Numbered from the stretch's first letter, positions 1-12,391 are shown. The stretch is DNA of 64,000 nt from Haematobia irritans (GCF_050003625.1 NC_134399.1:226242783-226306782), one strand, 5' to 3'. The notes: generated by a model not told the origin, from the letters alone. Translations and numbers: made by a program.

Positions 1-1120
1 CTACCATTGGGACTTTCCCACCATTTAGCAGCAGTCAACCAATGTAGCCGCCACTTGTCTAACAGACAAATCCAATGTAGAAGGTTCTGACCAAGAATTG
101 AGTGACTCCCATATGAAAAATTGATTTCGAAACTAATTAGACATATTGTCATGATTCCCAGGTGTTCAATACGTTTAGGCTTAGTTTACCACTTCTGGGT
201 TCCAAGGAAGAACCAAGTGAACAAAACCTAAAAGCAGGAGATACACATACTATAAGTCATTGTAATGGGGCGTTGTAAATTCAGCCGATGGGAATTGTCC
301 TTCCAAGAACATTTGGTTCTATTCGTTTATCCAAAGGATGATGGTGATGATAGCTTCTACCACTAACATATCCCTCTTCGACAATGACCATAGGCCGACC
401 TTATGGATATGACAAGAACGACAGATGGAAATATGAAGAAACAAAATTAAAATGCGTAATTCTTTGGTGGCATGAGCTGCAAGTGATTATAAAAAATGTA
501 TACCGTTTTTGAGAGTTCAAGGTTAATATCCCCTCGGCATTTTAAATTCTCCCATATAAAGTCAGGTCTCCCGACCACCTTCGCTTGTGAAAAACGCCAC
601 GGGTTAACCCCAAAAGATATTGACCATGAAACCTTAACAGGTTGTGTCATTGAAAAGAACGTATCCCCCTTTTTTGTATTGTCAGTGAATACACTGATTT
701 CTTTTTCTTATACATTGACCAAGAAAATGAGCTTTTCTGCCTCTGATTTAAATATGACCAAGGCTAAGTTTTTTTTCAATTTCAATTGTCCATTGACATA
801 CAATAACAGGATGTATGGGGGAATAATAAACATATGGAAATGTTTTCGTTTTCCATAAAAAACAAAGTTTTGTGGTTTTAGTTATGTCTTTTGTATATAT
901 AGATTTCACGGGGAATGGTCTCAATGTTTGGAGTGATTATTTTAAACCGAAGAAGGTCTATATAAAGTTCTAGGCCACTCACTTTAAAAACGAAGATAGA
1001 AATTCTCAGGTAGAGATCTGTCCATGTCTATTGCTATTTTAATGCATAAAAACGAGAAAACATCATTTTCCAAAAATGTCCCAATGTGCCTATCCAACAA
1101 AAATACATTTTGCTCTAGGA
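1..1120. other. AT-rich non-coding stretch
   Basis: I see no recognisable gene, RNA or repeat here. Short open frames of 67 and 120 codons overlap on opposite strands and show no recognisable protein features, so I treat them as chance. Confidence 0.5.
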
Positions 1121-1478
1121 GGTAGGTTAGGTTAGGTTAGGTTAGGTTAGGTGGCAGCCCGATGTATCAGGCTCACTTAGACTATTCAGTCCATTGTGAT
1201 ACCACATTGGTGAACTTCTCTCTTATCACTGAGTGCTGCCCGATTCCATGTTAAGCTCAATGAGAAGGGACCTCCTTTTTATAGCCGAGTCCGAACGGCG
1301 TTCCACATTGCAGTGAAACCACTTAGAGAAGCTTTGAAACCCTCAGAAATGTCACCAGCATTACTGAGGTGGGATAATCCACCGCTGAAAAACTTTTTGG
1401 TGTTCGGTCGAAGCAGGAATCGAACCCACGACCTTGTGTATGCAAGGCGGGCATGCTAACCATTGCACCACGGTGGCT
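1121..1478 (-). mobile_element. tRNA-derived SINE, full-length-like copy
   Basis: Read on the minus strand, the element starts at about 1478 with a tRNA-like head. It has an A-box-like GTGGTGCAATGG, an anticodon-loop-like CTTGCATAC and a B box GGGTTCGATTCC, followed by CGACCGAACACC. A tRNA-unrelated body follows, and the element ends in a (AACCT)n tail, seen on the plus strand as GGTTA repeats at 1130-1152. Two related copies lie at 61793-62254 (minus) and about 29275-29490 (plus), so this is a dispersed family. The head should be transcribed by RNA polymerase III; mobilisation would depend on an unidentified LINE partner. No clear target-site duplication was found. Confidence 0.8.
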
Positions 1479-1546
1479 CCTCTCTCGTGTGCCAATTTTC
1501 GGGCAAACTATGCAACTCCTTGGCTCTTTTCAGTCCAACTTTTTTA

Positions 1547-2098
1547 TGTGTGTGAAGATAAATTCGAATTTAAAATTGCGGCAGAGGCCTTAGCCGAGAC
1601 ACAAACCAACACCTTCAATGTAATTTTAAATTCGAATTTAATTTTAAAAATTTATCAGAATTTTTAAATGGAATTTGATAGAAATCGTTAAAGACGGTCC
1701 TAACATTCGAACAAATTTCATCACAAAAATAATTTAGAAACTGGCAAAATTAAAATTTTGTTTAACAAAAAAGTGACCACTGTGCGAAAGCCGTTCGGGG
1801 TTCCAAAACAAAACTACCACCAGTGGGTAGGTCTTAATGCTTACTATTCAAATTCAAAATAATTTCATTAGAAAAGTATTTCAGAAAGCGGAAAATTGAA
1901 AAATATTTTCCGAGTGAATTTACATCAACGGGGCCACTGTGCGAAAACTGTTCCGGGTTCCAAAACGAAACTACCACTATTGGATAGGTCTTGGTGCGTA
2001 CTAAAATTAAATTCAAAAAATTACATTGAAGTTGCTGGTTTGTGTCTCGCCTAAGGCATCTGCCGCAATTTTAAATTCGAATTTATCTTCACACACAC
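1547..2098. mobile_element. TIR element with about 85-bp inverted ends
   Basis: The two ends match as inverted repeats over about 85 bp. Both start TGTGTGTGAAGATAAATTCG and contain AAATTGCGGCAGA and GAGACACAAACCA. The interior carries a diverged tandem duplication of about 160 bp, recognised by CCACTGTGCGAAA at about 1778 and 1934. No transposase is present, so this is a non-autonomous element. Its superfamily is not assigned. Confidence 0.75.
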
Positions 2099-2346
2099 GC
2101 AGCGAAGGAATATGATCACCTCAAACATGTTTCAAGAACAAAATGTTATTTTTGTATGGTGACCATGTAACATGTTTGTCACTAAAATGTTATTTTCTCC
2201 TCAAGTATAACCTGCTTGCCGAAATCAGATACATAATTTGCTGAGAAAAGAACATGGTTGCGTAAACCATGTTAAATGGTCACCACCCAAAAATAACATT
2301 TTGCTCTTAAAATATGTTTGAGGTGATCACATTCCTTCTCTGGGTG
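2096..2346. mobile_element. MITE with about 70-bp inverted ends
   Basis: The left end (GAAGGAATATGATCACCTCA) and the reverse complement of the right end (GAAGGAATGTGATCACCTCA) match nearly perfectly and continue through AAAATGTTATTTTTG and GGTGACCAT. The element is about 250 bp with no coding capacity, a foldback-like MITE. It abuts the preceding element at the CACACAC tract, so either one inserted at the edge of the other or they share a target preference. Confidence 0.75.
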
Positions 2347-2569
2347 CACATACATTTCTTGTGAATCGGTGAGGTCTTGCAATTTTTATTCGCTCCACCA
2401 TAGGATTTAAAACATCGAGATATTGGCCCCATAAAGTTCATACATACATTCTGGGTAGTGGTGAAATTCTGAATCGATTTAGCGATTTCCGTCCGTCTGT
2501 TTAAAGAACTACAGTGGCTCATAGTAGTATTTAATCTGCCTCTTTATCTAACATAGTCTCCATATTTCT

Positions 2570-4690
2570 ATAGAAATAAAATTTTGACAAAATTTTCTAT
2601 AGCAACAACATTTATTTTCTATAGAAATAAAATTTTCTATAGAAATAAAATGTTGACAAAATTATCTATAGAAATAAAATTTTGACAAAATTTTCTACAG
2701 AAATAATATTTTGACAAAATTTTCTATAGAAATAAAATTTTGAAAAAATTTTCTATAGAAATAAGATGTTGACAAAAATTTCTATAGAAATAAAATTTTG
2801 ATAATATTTTGACAAAATTCTCTTTAACAAAATTTTCAATAGAAATAAAATTTTGACAAAATTTTCTATAGAAATAAAATATTGAAAAAATTCTCTATAG
2901 AAATAAAAATTTAATAAAATTTTCTATAGAAATAAAAATTTGACAAAATTTGTTATAGAAATAAAATTTTGACAACATTTGCTATAGAAATACAATGTTG
3001 GCAAATTTTTCTATAGAAATAAAATTTTGACAAAATTTTCTATAGAAATAAAATTTTGACAAAATTGTCCATAGAAATAAAATTTTGACAAAATTTTCTA
3101 TAGAAATAAAATTTTGACAAAACTTTCTATAGAAATAAAATTTTCACAAAATTTGCTATAGAAATAAATGTTCACAAAATGTTCTCTAGTAATAAAATTT
3201 TCACCAAATTTGCTATAAAAATAGAATTTTGACAAAGTTTTCTATAGAAATAAGATTTTAACAAAACTTTCTATAGAAAAAAAATTTGAAAAAATTTTCT
3301 ATAGAAATAAAATTTTGACAAAATTTTCTATAGAAATAAAATGTTGACAAAATTTTCTATAGAAATAAAATTTTGACAAAATTTTCTATAGAAATAAGAT
3401 TTTAACAAAACTTTCTATAGAAATAAGATTTTAACAAAATTTTCTATAGAAATAAAATTTTGACAAAATTTTCTATAGAAATAAAATGTTGACAAAATTT
3501 TCTATAGAAATAAAATGTTGACAAAATTTTCTATAGAAATAAAATTTTGACAAAATTTTCTACAGAAATAAAATTTTGACAAAATTTTCTATAGAAATAA
3601 AATTTTGACAAAATTTTCTATAGAAATAAAATTTTGACAAAATTTTCTATAGAAATAAAATTTTGACAAAGTTTTCTATAGAAATAAAATTTGGACAAAA
3701 TTTTCTATAGAAATAAAATTTTGACAGAGTTTTCTATAGAAATAAAATTTTGACAAAATTTTCTGTAGAAATAAAAGATTGACAAAATTTTCTATAGAAA
3801 TAAAATTTTGACAACATTTTCTATAGAAATAAAATTTTAACAATATTTGCTATAAAAATACAATTTTGAAAAAATGTTCTATAGCTATAAAATTTTGACA
3901 AAATTTTCTATAGCTATAAAATTTTGACAAAATTTTCTATAGAAATAAAATTTCGACAAAGATTTCTATAATATTAAAATTTTGACAAATTTCTTTATAG
4001 AAATAAAAATTTAACAAAATGTTCTATAGAAATAAAAATTTGACAAAATTTGTTATAGAAATACAATTTTGACAAATTTTTAATAGAAGTAAAATTGTAA
4101 CAAAATTTTCTATAGAAATAAAATTTTGACAAAATTTTCTATAGAAATAAAATTTCGACAAAATTTTCTATAGAAATAAAATTTCGACAAAATTTTCTAT
4201 AGAAATAAAATTGTGAAAATTTTTTATATAGACATGAAATTTTGATAAAGTTTTCTATAGAAATAAAATTTTGACAAAATTTTCTATAGAAATAAAATTT
4301 TGACAAAATTTTCTATAGAAATAAAAGGTTGACAAAATTTTCTATAGAAATAAAATTTTGACAAATTTTTCTATAGAAATAAAATTTCGACAAAATTTTC
4401 TATAGAAATAAATTTTTCTATAGAAATACAATTTTGACAAAACTTTGTTATTTCAAATTTTGACAAAATTTTCTATAGAAAAAAATTTGACAACATTTCC
4501 TACAGAAATAAAATTTAAATTTAAAGAAATCACACTTGAAATCCATCACGAAATTTTTCTATAGAAATACAATTTTGACAAAACTTTGTTATTTCAAATT
4601 TTGACAAAATTTTCTATAGAAAAAAATTTGACAACATTTCCTACAGAAATAAAATTTAAATTTAAAGAAATCACACTTGAAATCCATCAC
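2570..4690 (+). repeat. 29-bp AT-rich minisatellite array
   Basis: A long array of a 29-bp unit, consensus GACAAAATTTTCTATAG followed by AAATAAAATTTT. Roughly 65-70 units have point changes and small indels. The unit contains the perfect palindrome TTCTATAGAA. The distal end holds a direct duplication of about 141 bp (copies from about 4411 and 4551) that includes non-satellite sequence AGAAATCACACTTGAAATCC. No coding content. Confidence 0.95.
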
Positions 4691-5780
4691 TAATGAAATT
4701 TATTTCTGAATGCAATATATCAAAGTGCTTTTGTAAAATAGTAAAACAATAAAATGAACTATCAATGGAAGAAATCTGCCAGCTGTCATACGAGCGGTTT
4801 AGAAATGATAGTAAACTGAAGTTAATTGCAATACATATCAGCCACTCTGTGTATGCCATCTCCATTCATGATCTAACTGCAATTGTTTCAACATCAATCT
4901 TAGTTAAATAAACAATATAACATTATATGTATATAATCCATTGACATAAACAATATCTTGAACATAGTATCATAAAATCTGAAATTCCTAAGCCCTTGCA
5001 ATTATGAATCAGGCATTGATTCTACAATAAAAATACAAAGACTTCTCAAGAACTCTTCTATTTATTTTCTGATAAACTTTTGAAGTAATGATAATATTTT
5101 GCAATATAAGCGATAATTGTCCGGATGTCTGTCTGTCGACTTCTTGTTGTGAGAAAATATGAGACCCGTATGTGGTCTTATGATTTCGACAGCTTCATAT
5201 CTTAGACAACAATACAAAGATATCGCGAGTGAGATGTCACAACAAAAGCAAAAAAGAAAAAAATTAAAAGTAAACATAGTTCAGATAAGATTGCCTCGTC
5301 GAACACATCTCCTCCCTTTCATGAAGCCCTCAATTTCATTCACTTGCAAGCAAGTTGGTAAGTATTCTGGACAAATATGTCGTGGCTCATGATGATGATG
5401 ATGGATTTTTTTCTGAATATTGTAATTTCATACAAATTTATTTAGATGACTTTGTTTAAACTATAATGAGGTACAGATGATGGTATGATAAGTAGAAACA
5501 ATATTATAAAACAATTTAATAAACTTAAAAATTCTGTGAGAGATTTTGACACTTTTTTTAAACTAGCAATGTCATGTCGTTGCGAAATGTTTACTTTGGA
5601 ATTTTATTAATGGACAAATAAACAGTTTGATATATAATTTTTGACATAAATTATTTTGCGTTTTTTATTGTAGATCTAGCCCGCCCATTTTTCCTGCAGA
5701 GTAGGAAGCGAGAGAGAAACGTTGCATCGCTTCTTGAAGTTTTTCCACAGATGAAGTTCTTTTGGAAAAGTTTTAAGAAA
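4691..5780. other. Unique AT-rich spacer between minisatellite blocks
   Basis: No gene recognised. An open frame at 5159-5392 is lysine/arginine-rich and ends near a TTGGTAAG donor-like site, but it has no recognisable domain. I see no other structure here. Confidence 0.45.
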
Positions 5781-7925
5781 AAAATAAATTTTTTCTATAG
5801 AAATAAAATTTTGACATAATTTTCTACAGAAATAAAATTTTGACAAAATTTTCTATAGAAATAAAATTTTGACAAAAATTTCTATAGACATAAAATTTTG
5901 ACAAAATTTTCTACAGAAATAAAAATTTGAAAAAATTTTTTATAGCAATAAAATTTTGACTAAATTTTCTATAGCAATAAAATTTCGACTAAATTTTCTA
6001 TAGCAATAAAATTTTGACAAAGTTTTCTATAGAAATAAAATGTTGACAAACTTTTCTATAGAAATAAAATTTTGACAAAATTTTCTATAGGAATAAAATT
6101 TTGACAAATTTTTAATGGAAGTAAAATTGTGACAAAATTTTCTATAGAAATAAAATTTTGAGAAAATTCTCTATAGAAATAAAATTTTGACAAAATTTTC
6201 TATAGCAATAAAATTTTGCCAAAGTTTTCTATAGAAATATATTTTTACAAAATTTTCTATGGAAATAAAATGTTGACAAAATTTTCTATAGAAATAAAGT
6301 TTTGACAAAATTTTTCATAGAAATAAAATTTTGACAAAATAAGTTTTTTTGTTTGGTGGTTTTTTGATAAAACTTCCTCCAAATTGGTAGATTTTTGGCA
6401 CGATAAAATTTAGACAAAGTTTTCCATAGAAATAAAATGTTGACAAAATCTTCTATAGAAATAAAATTTTGAAAAAAAATTCTATAGAAATAAAATGTTG
6501 ACAAAATTTTCTATAGAAATAAAATTTTGACAAATTTTTAATAGAAGTAAAATTGTGACAAAATTTTCTATAGAAATTAAATTTTGACAAAGTTTTCTAT
6601 AGAAATAAAATTTTGACAAAATTCTCTATAGAAATAAAATTTTGACAAATTTTTAATAGAAGTAAAATCGTGACAAATTTTTCTATAGAAATAAAATTTT
6701 GACAAAATTTACTATAGAAATAAAATTTTGACAAAAATTTCTATAGACATAAAATTTTGACAAAATTTTCTATTGCAATAAAATGTTAACAAAATTTTCT
6801 ACAGAAATAAAAATTTGACAAAATTTTCTGTAGCAATAAAATTTTGACAAAATTTTCTATAGCAATAAAATTTTGATAAAGTTTTCTATAGAAATAAAAT
6901 TTTGACAAAATTTTCTATAGAAATAAAATGTTGACAAAATTTTCTATAGAAATAAAATTTTGACAAAGTTCTCTATAGAAATAAAATTTTGACAAAATTC
7001 TCTATAGAAATAAAATGTTGACAAAATCTTCTATAGAAATAAAATGTTGACAAAATTTTCTATAGCAATAAAATGTTGACAAAATTTTCTATAGCAATAA
7101 CATTTTGACAAAATTTGCTATAGCAATAAAATGTTGACAAAGTTTTCTATAGAAATACAATTTTTACAACATTTTCAATGGAAATAAAATTTTGACAAAA
7201 TTTTCTATAGAAATAAAGTTTTGACAAAATTTTTCATAGAAATAAAATTTTCACAAAATAAGTTCTTTTGTTTGGTGATTTTTTGATAAAATTGGTAGAT
7301 TTTTGGCACGATAAAATGTTGACAGTTTTCTATAGAAATAAAATCTTGACAAAATCTTCTATAGAAATAAAATTTTGACATAATTTTCTACAGAAATAAA
7401 ATTTTGACAAAATTTTCTATAGAAAACAAATTTTGACAAAAATTTCTATAGACATAAAATTTTGACAAAATTTTCTATTGCAATAAAATTTTAACAAAAT
7501 TTTCTACAGAAATAAAAATTTGACAAAATTTTCTATAGCAATAAAATTTTGACAAAATTTTCTATAGCAATAAAATTTTGACAAAATTTTCTATAACAAT
7601 AAAATTTTGACAAAGTTTTCTATAAAAATAAAATTTTGACAAAGTTTTCTATAGAAATAAAATGTTGACAAAATTTTCTATAGAAATAAAATGTTGACAA
7701 AATCTTCTATAGAAATAAAATTTTGACAAAATTTTCTATAGAAATTAAATGTTGACAAAGTTTTCTATAGAAAATTTTCTAAAGAAATAAAATTTTGACA
7801 ACATTTTCTATAGAAATAAAATTTTGAAAAAATTTTCTATAGACATAAAATGTTGACAAAATTTTCTATAGAAATAAAATTTTTACAAAATAAGTTATTT
7901 TTTGTTTGGTGATTTTTTGCACGAG
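5781..7925 (+). repeat. 29-bp minisatellite with higher-order organisation
   Basis: The same 29-bp unit as at 2570-4690, but interrupted three times by a related non-satellite tag. The tag reads roughly TTTGTTTGGTGGTTTTTTGATA with GGTAGATTTTTGGCACGATA, at about 6340-6405, 7259-7315 and (shortened) 7889-7925. This gives higher-order units of roughly 900 and 600 bp, so whole blocks were duplicated along with the embedded tag. Confidence 0.9.
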
Positions 7926-8225
7926 TGGCAACCGTGGTTGTAATATACTAATCAGCTTTATTCGCACTTCAAAAAATACTTTTGTTATAAACTAAGGGGA
8001 ATTTCGTTTGTCAAAAATTCTTTCCGGAGGAAAGTATTCTTTCTTTGGGTCTAATTTAGAATCCAAGACAATTTGCAAATTTTTTTGTTATTTATTACAG
8101 AAATTATTGTAGCTTGTATGAAATCCAGATACCCAGAATAGATTTTCCAATACTTGGTAGGATTTGATTTCCCCAAATGACATCCCTAATATGACAGATT
8201 TAGAGTTAGAGAGAACTGCCAACTA
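7926..8225. other. Short spacer, nothing recognised
   Basis: AT-rich sequence between the minisatellite and the first TIR-element copy. No coding or repeat signal seen. Confidence 0.4.
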
Positions 8226-9424
8226 CACTGTTAGAAAAATATGTTTTTCATATGTTCCGATATAAACAAAATGTGTTTCGGGCACAATTTTGAAACACAA
8301 TATATTTAAGTGCAAACATGTAATGTTCCTAAACTAGCACTAAATGTTTGGGACATCTATGTTAATATGTTAGAATATATTATGTTTGGGGCATGAATGT
8401 TTCATAAAAATCATATGTGTGAATGCAAACATATATAAATTTACAAATTTCGACTAAACATACATATGTTGTGATATTTTTTTCAGAGAGCAACAGAGAT
8501 AGAGTATAGAGAAAGAAATAGAGATGGAAACCGGGAGAGTTGACGAAAGATATCAACATAACACAGCAAAAGAATCAAAAGAGAACAATTTCTGTGAAAC
8601 CGCTTGTATATTGTTTCGGAAAACTGTTTTATGATCAGGCCAAAAATTTGATATGCTTAAGTCTAAATATTATTTAATTTGAATAAAGAGAATGGACATT
8701 CGGAACCAAGAGAATAGACATTTGAAAAAAAGCCTGTGTTTTCGCCTTGAGAGCAGCATTTTATGTATGTGTGGACATGTGTTTTGTTTATCATTTTGGC
8801 ACTATGGGCACAATTTTTCGTTAAAAGAAAAAAGGGGTCTTCATAAAAATAACAAAAGGGCACTATACTCTTTCTAGAGTTGGGACAGTAAAATAAAATA
8901 AGGAGGAAATAGTGAAAAATTACAAAGTAAAATGTATAACAACAAAGTTTAGTTCCTCCTTATTAATAAGTAGTCCACGAGGAGTTGACGGACACCTTCA
9001 AATATAAAAGCGAGCATTAAGTTCGAGTTTTGCAGCTAAAACAATTTAAAAAGTTTATTTTCTTTAAAATGAATTATTAAAGAAAAATAAAAGGAATTTT
9101 AGAGCGATGTTGTTAAATGCTAGTAAAAAAGTGTTCACGCTTAAATAAATTTATGTTTATATTATAAAATTTTTTATGTATGTTTATACTCGACTCCACG
9201 TTCTTCTTTTGTTAGAGTTTTTGAATTCCTTCCAACAGTTTTTGTTACAAAATTATTATTTTTGCAATAAAAAAATAATATTTTATCCAAAAATCAGTCA
9301 ATTTCGTTTATACCATGCACTGTTACTGACTATAAATCTTTAATAACCCACATTTCGAAGTTTCATTATAAAAATTTAATATAGTATAAATATAAATGTG
9401 TAAATTAAAAAAAACACAAAAAAA

Positions 9425-9502
9425 GTGTTCGGTCGGAGTAGGGATTGAACCCACGACCCTTTGCATGCAAGGCAGACATGCTAACCACTGCTCCACGTAG
9501 CA
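9425..9502 (-). repeat. tRNA-like module A in copy 1
   Basis: Read on the minus strand: GCTACGTGGAGCAGTGG (A-box region), then CCTTGCATGCAAAGGG and B box GGGTTCAATCCC, ending CGACCGAACACT. The TTGCATG loop resembles tRNA-Ala(TGC), and the head matches the SINE at 1121-1478. It is probably SINE-derived and is not called as a functional tRNA. Confidence 0.65.
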
Positions 9503-9616
9503 AACAAATGTATGTTTCTGTTAAATAATGTTATGTTTGCATGGGCTCGTGGGCGCTGCAAACTATGCTATATAAATGTAACTTATAACGATAATTATCT
9601 ACTGGTGACTATAACA

Positions 9617-9689
9617 GCTACGTAGCCCAGTGGATAGTGTGTTGGCTTACAAACTGTATGGTCCTCGGTTCGATTCTCCGTGCAGGCGA
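9617..9689 (+). repeat. tRNA-like module B in copy 1
   Basis: The A box TAGCCCAGTGG fits the Pol III consensus exactly, and the B box GGTTCGATTCT differs from consensus at the last base. Spacing is about right for a tRNA. I could not pair a convincing anticodon stem or acceptor stem, so this is a tRNA-derived promoter module rather than a working tRNA. It is divergent from module A, about 115 bp away. Confidence 0.6.
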
Positions 9690-9988
9690 AAGGTAAAATT
9701 TATAAAAGTGAATAATTTCTTCAACATTATTTGTATTACAGAAAAAGGTGCCAAGAACTAAAATATTTCGTGGAAGTGAAAATTACGAGTATGTTAGGGA
9801 ATGAGCACAATCGTCTTTGCGAAAAATTCTTCCAAGCATATAATATTTTTGGGCTCAATATGCTTCCAAACATATAATATGTTCACATAAAACAAACATA
9901 TTAATGTTTCGGCAGTATCCAATAATATATGTGCTTCCTGCAAAATATGTTTGGAACATATGTTAAAGAAGCGATTTTTTTGAGGGTG

Positions 9989-10535
9989 TAGTGTTCGTTG
10001 AAGGCAAGCAAAATAATTTCGAAATTTGAATGAGTCTGAGGCTGATGACGCTGAACGACATTGTTAGTAGTAATAGACTCCATGGTCTCACAGCCCTCAA
10101 AAGAAGAAATGCGATTTTTTCTTTGTTTTGTGCATAATTATTTTTCAACTTTTTTTTGTTTTTATTTTCAATATCAAAAAACACACAAATAACGATTGCA
10201 TGGAAGGACGGACGGACAAACATATTTTGAAATTCTTTCATATTTTACCGCAAACTTCCGAAATTGATGGAAAGCAAAATGGAAGGGAATGATGTCATGT
10301 TGGGGATTGGGGTTTTTATAAACAAAGTGCGGGTGTAAATGCCGTTTGGCTTTCAATATGTTTAGAGCCTAACATAGGGAGCACCTCAAAGATGGTAGAG
10401 TAGCTAGCAGTTGGCATTCTATTCCCGGTTATTTGTAGTTTTTGGTTTTACCTTTTAGAACATAGTGTTAACCTATTGTAACTCTTGGCCAAAGAACAAA
10501 ACAACGATGAAAGCAAAAAAGTACCAATGAACACA
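9989..10535. other. Spacer between element copies 1 and 2
   Basis: Mostly unique sequence. A short minus-strand ORF (MESITTNNVVQ, from about 10083) opens into copy 1, but it stops immediately when that insertion is removed. No recognisable gene. Confidence 0.4.
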
Positions 10536-11113
10536 CACTCTTAGAAAAATATGTTTTTCATATGTTCCGATATAAACAAAATGTGTTTCGGGCACAATTT
10601 TAAAACTCAATATATTTAAGTGCAAACATGTAATGTTCCTAAACAAACACTAAATGTTTGGGACATCTGTGTTAATATGTTAGAATATATTATGTTTGGG
10701 CATGAATGTTTCATAAAAATCATATGTGTGAATGCAAATATATATAAATTTACAAATTTCGACTAAACATACATATGTTGTGATATTTTATTCAAAGCGA
10801 CAGAGAGAGTATAGAGAAAGAAATAGAGGTGGAAACCGGGAGAGTTGACAAAAGATATCAACATAACACAGCGAAAGAATCAAAAGAGAACAATTTCTGT
10901 GAAACCGCTTGTATGTTGTTTCGGAAAACTGTTTTATGATAAGGCCAAAAATTTGATATGCTTAAGTCTAAATATTATTTAATTTGAATAAAGAGAATGC
11001 ACATTCGCAACCAAGAGAATAGACATTTGAAAAACAAACAGCATATGTTATCGCCTTGAGAGCAGCATTTTATGTATGTGTGGACATGTGTTTTGTTTAT
11101 CATTTTGGCATTA

Positions 11114-11545
11114 AGGCCGGTACTATGTTCATTCTTGCGAAAAATTTTTATAGAAACCATTATTTCGCACATAGAAAGCGGTGTTTATTTAGGTAACTTG
11201 GAGCGCTATTTTACAGGGAGTAATATTGAATTAAGTTGGTGGTTGCTGTTTGTTATTACAAAATTAACATTTTATTTTCCTTGGGCAATTGATCTGCTGC
11301 TCCTTTGATCCTTTGTATAGTTTCGGAACAAAAATATAATCCGTGTTTGTGTTATAAACCCACACAAATAGTTTTAATAAATAAATTATTTCTTAATTCA
11401 CATTGCAAATGGCGCCATGCTATAAACGTCAGTTTTCCAACTCGAAAAAAAACAAAGTACCACAAATGGAAAAATTTCGCTAGTTTTTCGCATTTTTTAA
11501 TTTTGTATGGAGTTTCAACGCGAAAACCGAACAGAGTACCGGCCT
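11114..11545. mobile_element. Nested TTA-target MITE (Harbinger-like)
   Basis: Ends are inverted repeats AGGCCGGTACTATGTTC and GAACAGAGTACCGGCCT, flanked by TTA on both sides (11111-11113 and 11546-11548). Copies 1 and 3 of the host element lack this insertion; copy 3 reads GGCATTATGGGCAC at about 13706-13719, giving an empty site with a single TTA. A 3-bp TTA/TNA duplication is characteristic of PIF/Harbinger elements. No transposase is encoded. Confidence 0.85.
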
Positions 11546-12202
11546 TTACGGGCACAATTTTTTTCTTGGTTCGTTAAAAGAAATCAGGGGTCTTCATAAA
11601 AATAACGAAAGGGCACTATACTCTTTTTAGAGTTGGGACAGTAAAATGAAATAAGGAGAAAATGTTGAAAAATTACACAGTAAAATGTATAAAAACAAAG
11701 TTTAGTTCCTCTTTATTAATAAGTAGTCCACGAGGAGTTGACGGACACCTTCAAACATAAAAGCGGGCATTAAGTTCGAGTTTTGCAGCTAAAATAATTT
11801 AAAAAGTTTATTTTCTTTAAAATGAATTATTAAAGAAAAATAAAAGACATTTTAGAGCGATGGTGTTAAATGCTAGTAAAAAACTGTTCACGCCTAAATA
11901 AATTTATGTTTATATTATAAAATTATTTATGTATGTTTATACTCGACTCCACGTTCTTCTTTTGTTAGAGTTTTTTAATTTCCTTCCAAATTTTAAATTT
12001 TGAATTCCTTCCAAAAACAGTTTTTTGTTACAAAATTGTTATTTTTGCAATAAAAAAAATAATATTTTATCCAACAATCAGTCAATTTCGTTTATATCAA
12101 GCACTGTTACTGGCTATAAATCTTTAATGACCCACATTTCGAAGTTTCATTACAAAAATTTAATATAGTATAAATATAAATGTGTAAATTAAAAAAAAAG
12201 TG

Positions 12203-12276
12203 TTCGGTCGGAGCAGGGATTGAACCCACGACCCTTTGCATGCAAGGCAGAAATGCTAACCACTGCTCCACGTGGC
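12203..12276 (-). repeat. tRNA-like module A in copy 2
   Basis: Nearly identical to module A of copy 1, with B box GGGTTCAATCCC and loop TTGCATG, on the minus strand. Confidence 0.65.
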
Positions 12277-12391
12277 AAACAAATGTATGTTTCTGTTAAA
12301 TAATGTTATGTTTGCATGGGCTCGTGGGCGCTGCAAACTATGCTATATAAATGTAACTTATAACGATAATTATCTGCTGGTGACCATAACA

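Larger units (their letters stand above)
8226..9988 (+). mobile_element. Composite TIR element, copy 1 (1763 bp)
   Basis: It begins CACTGTTAGAAAAATATG and ends GCGATTTTTTTGAGGGTG. Ends are imperfect inverted repeats of about 35 bp (CATATGTTCC / GGAACATATG) and the element is bracketed by TA, a likely TA target duplication. Dense TATGTT/AACATA motifs occupy both subterminal regions. There is no transposase. Internally it carries a minus-strand tRNA-like module (9425-9502) and a plus-strand one (9617-9689). Copies 2-5 lie at 10536, 13072, 22264 and 29646. A TA target fits Tc1/mariner-type mobilisation, but the end sequence does not let me assign a superfamily. Confidence 0.8.

Noticed and set aside
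1130..1152. Telomere-like GGTTA repeat
   Set aside because: Only about five units and always at the end of the SINE; higher flies do not use this repeat as a telomere.
2570..7925. CRISPR-like array (regular 29-bp repeat)
   Set aside because: The units are contiguous with no spacers of distinct sequence, and the host is clearly a eukaryote; this is a minisatellite.
9617..9689. Functional tRNA gene
   Set aside because: The A and B boxes fit, but I could not form convincing acceptor and anticodon stems, and the sequence recurs inside a mobile element.
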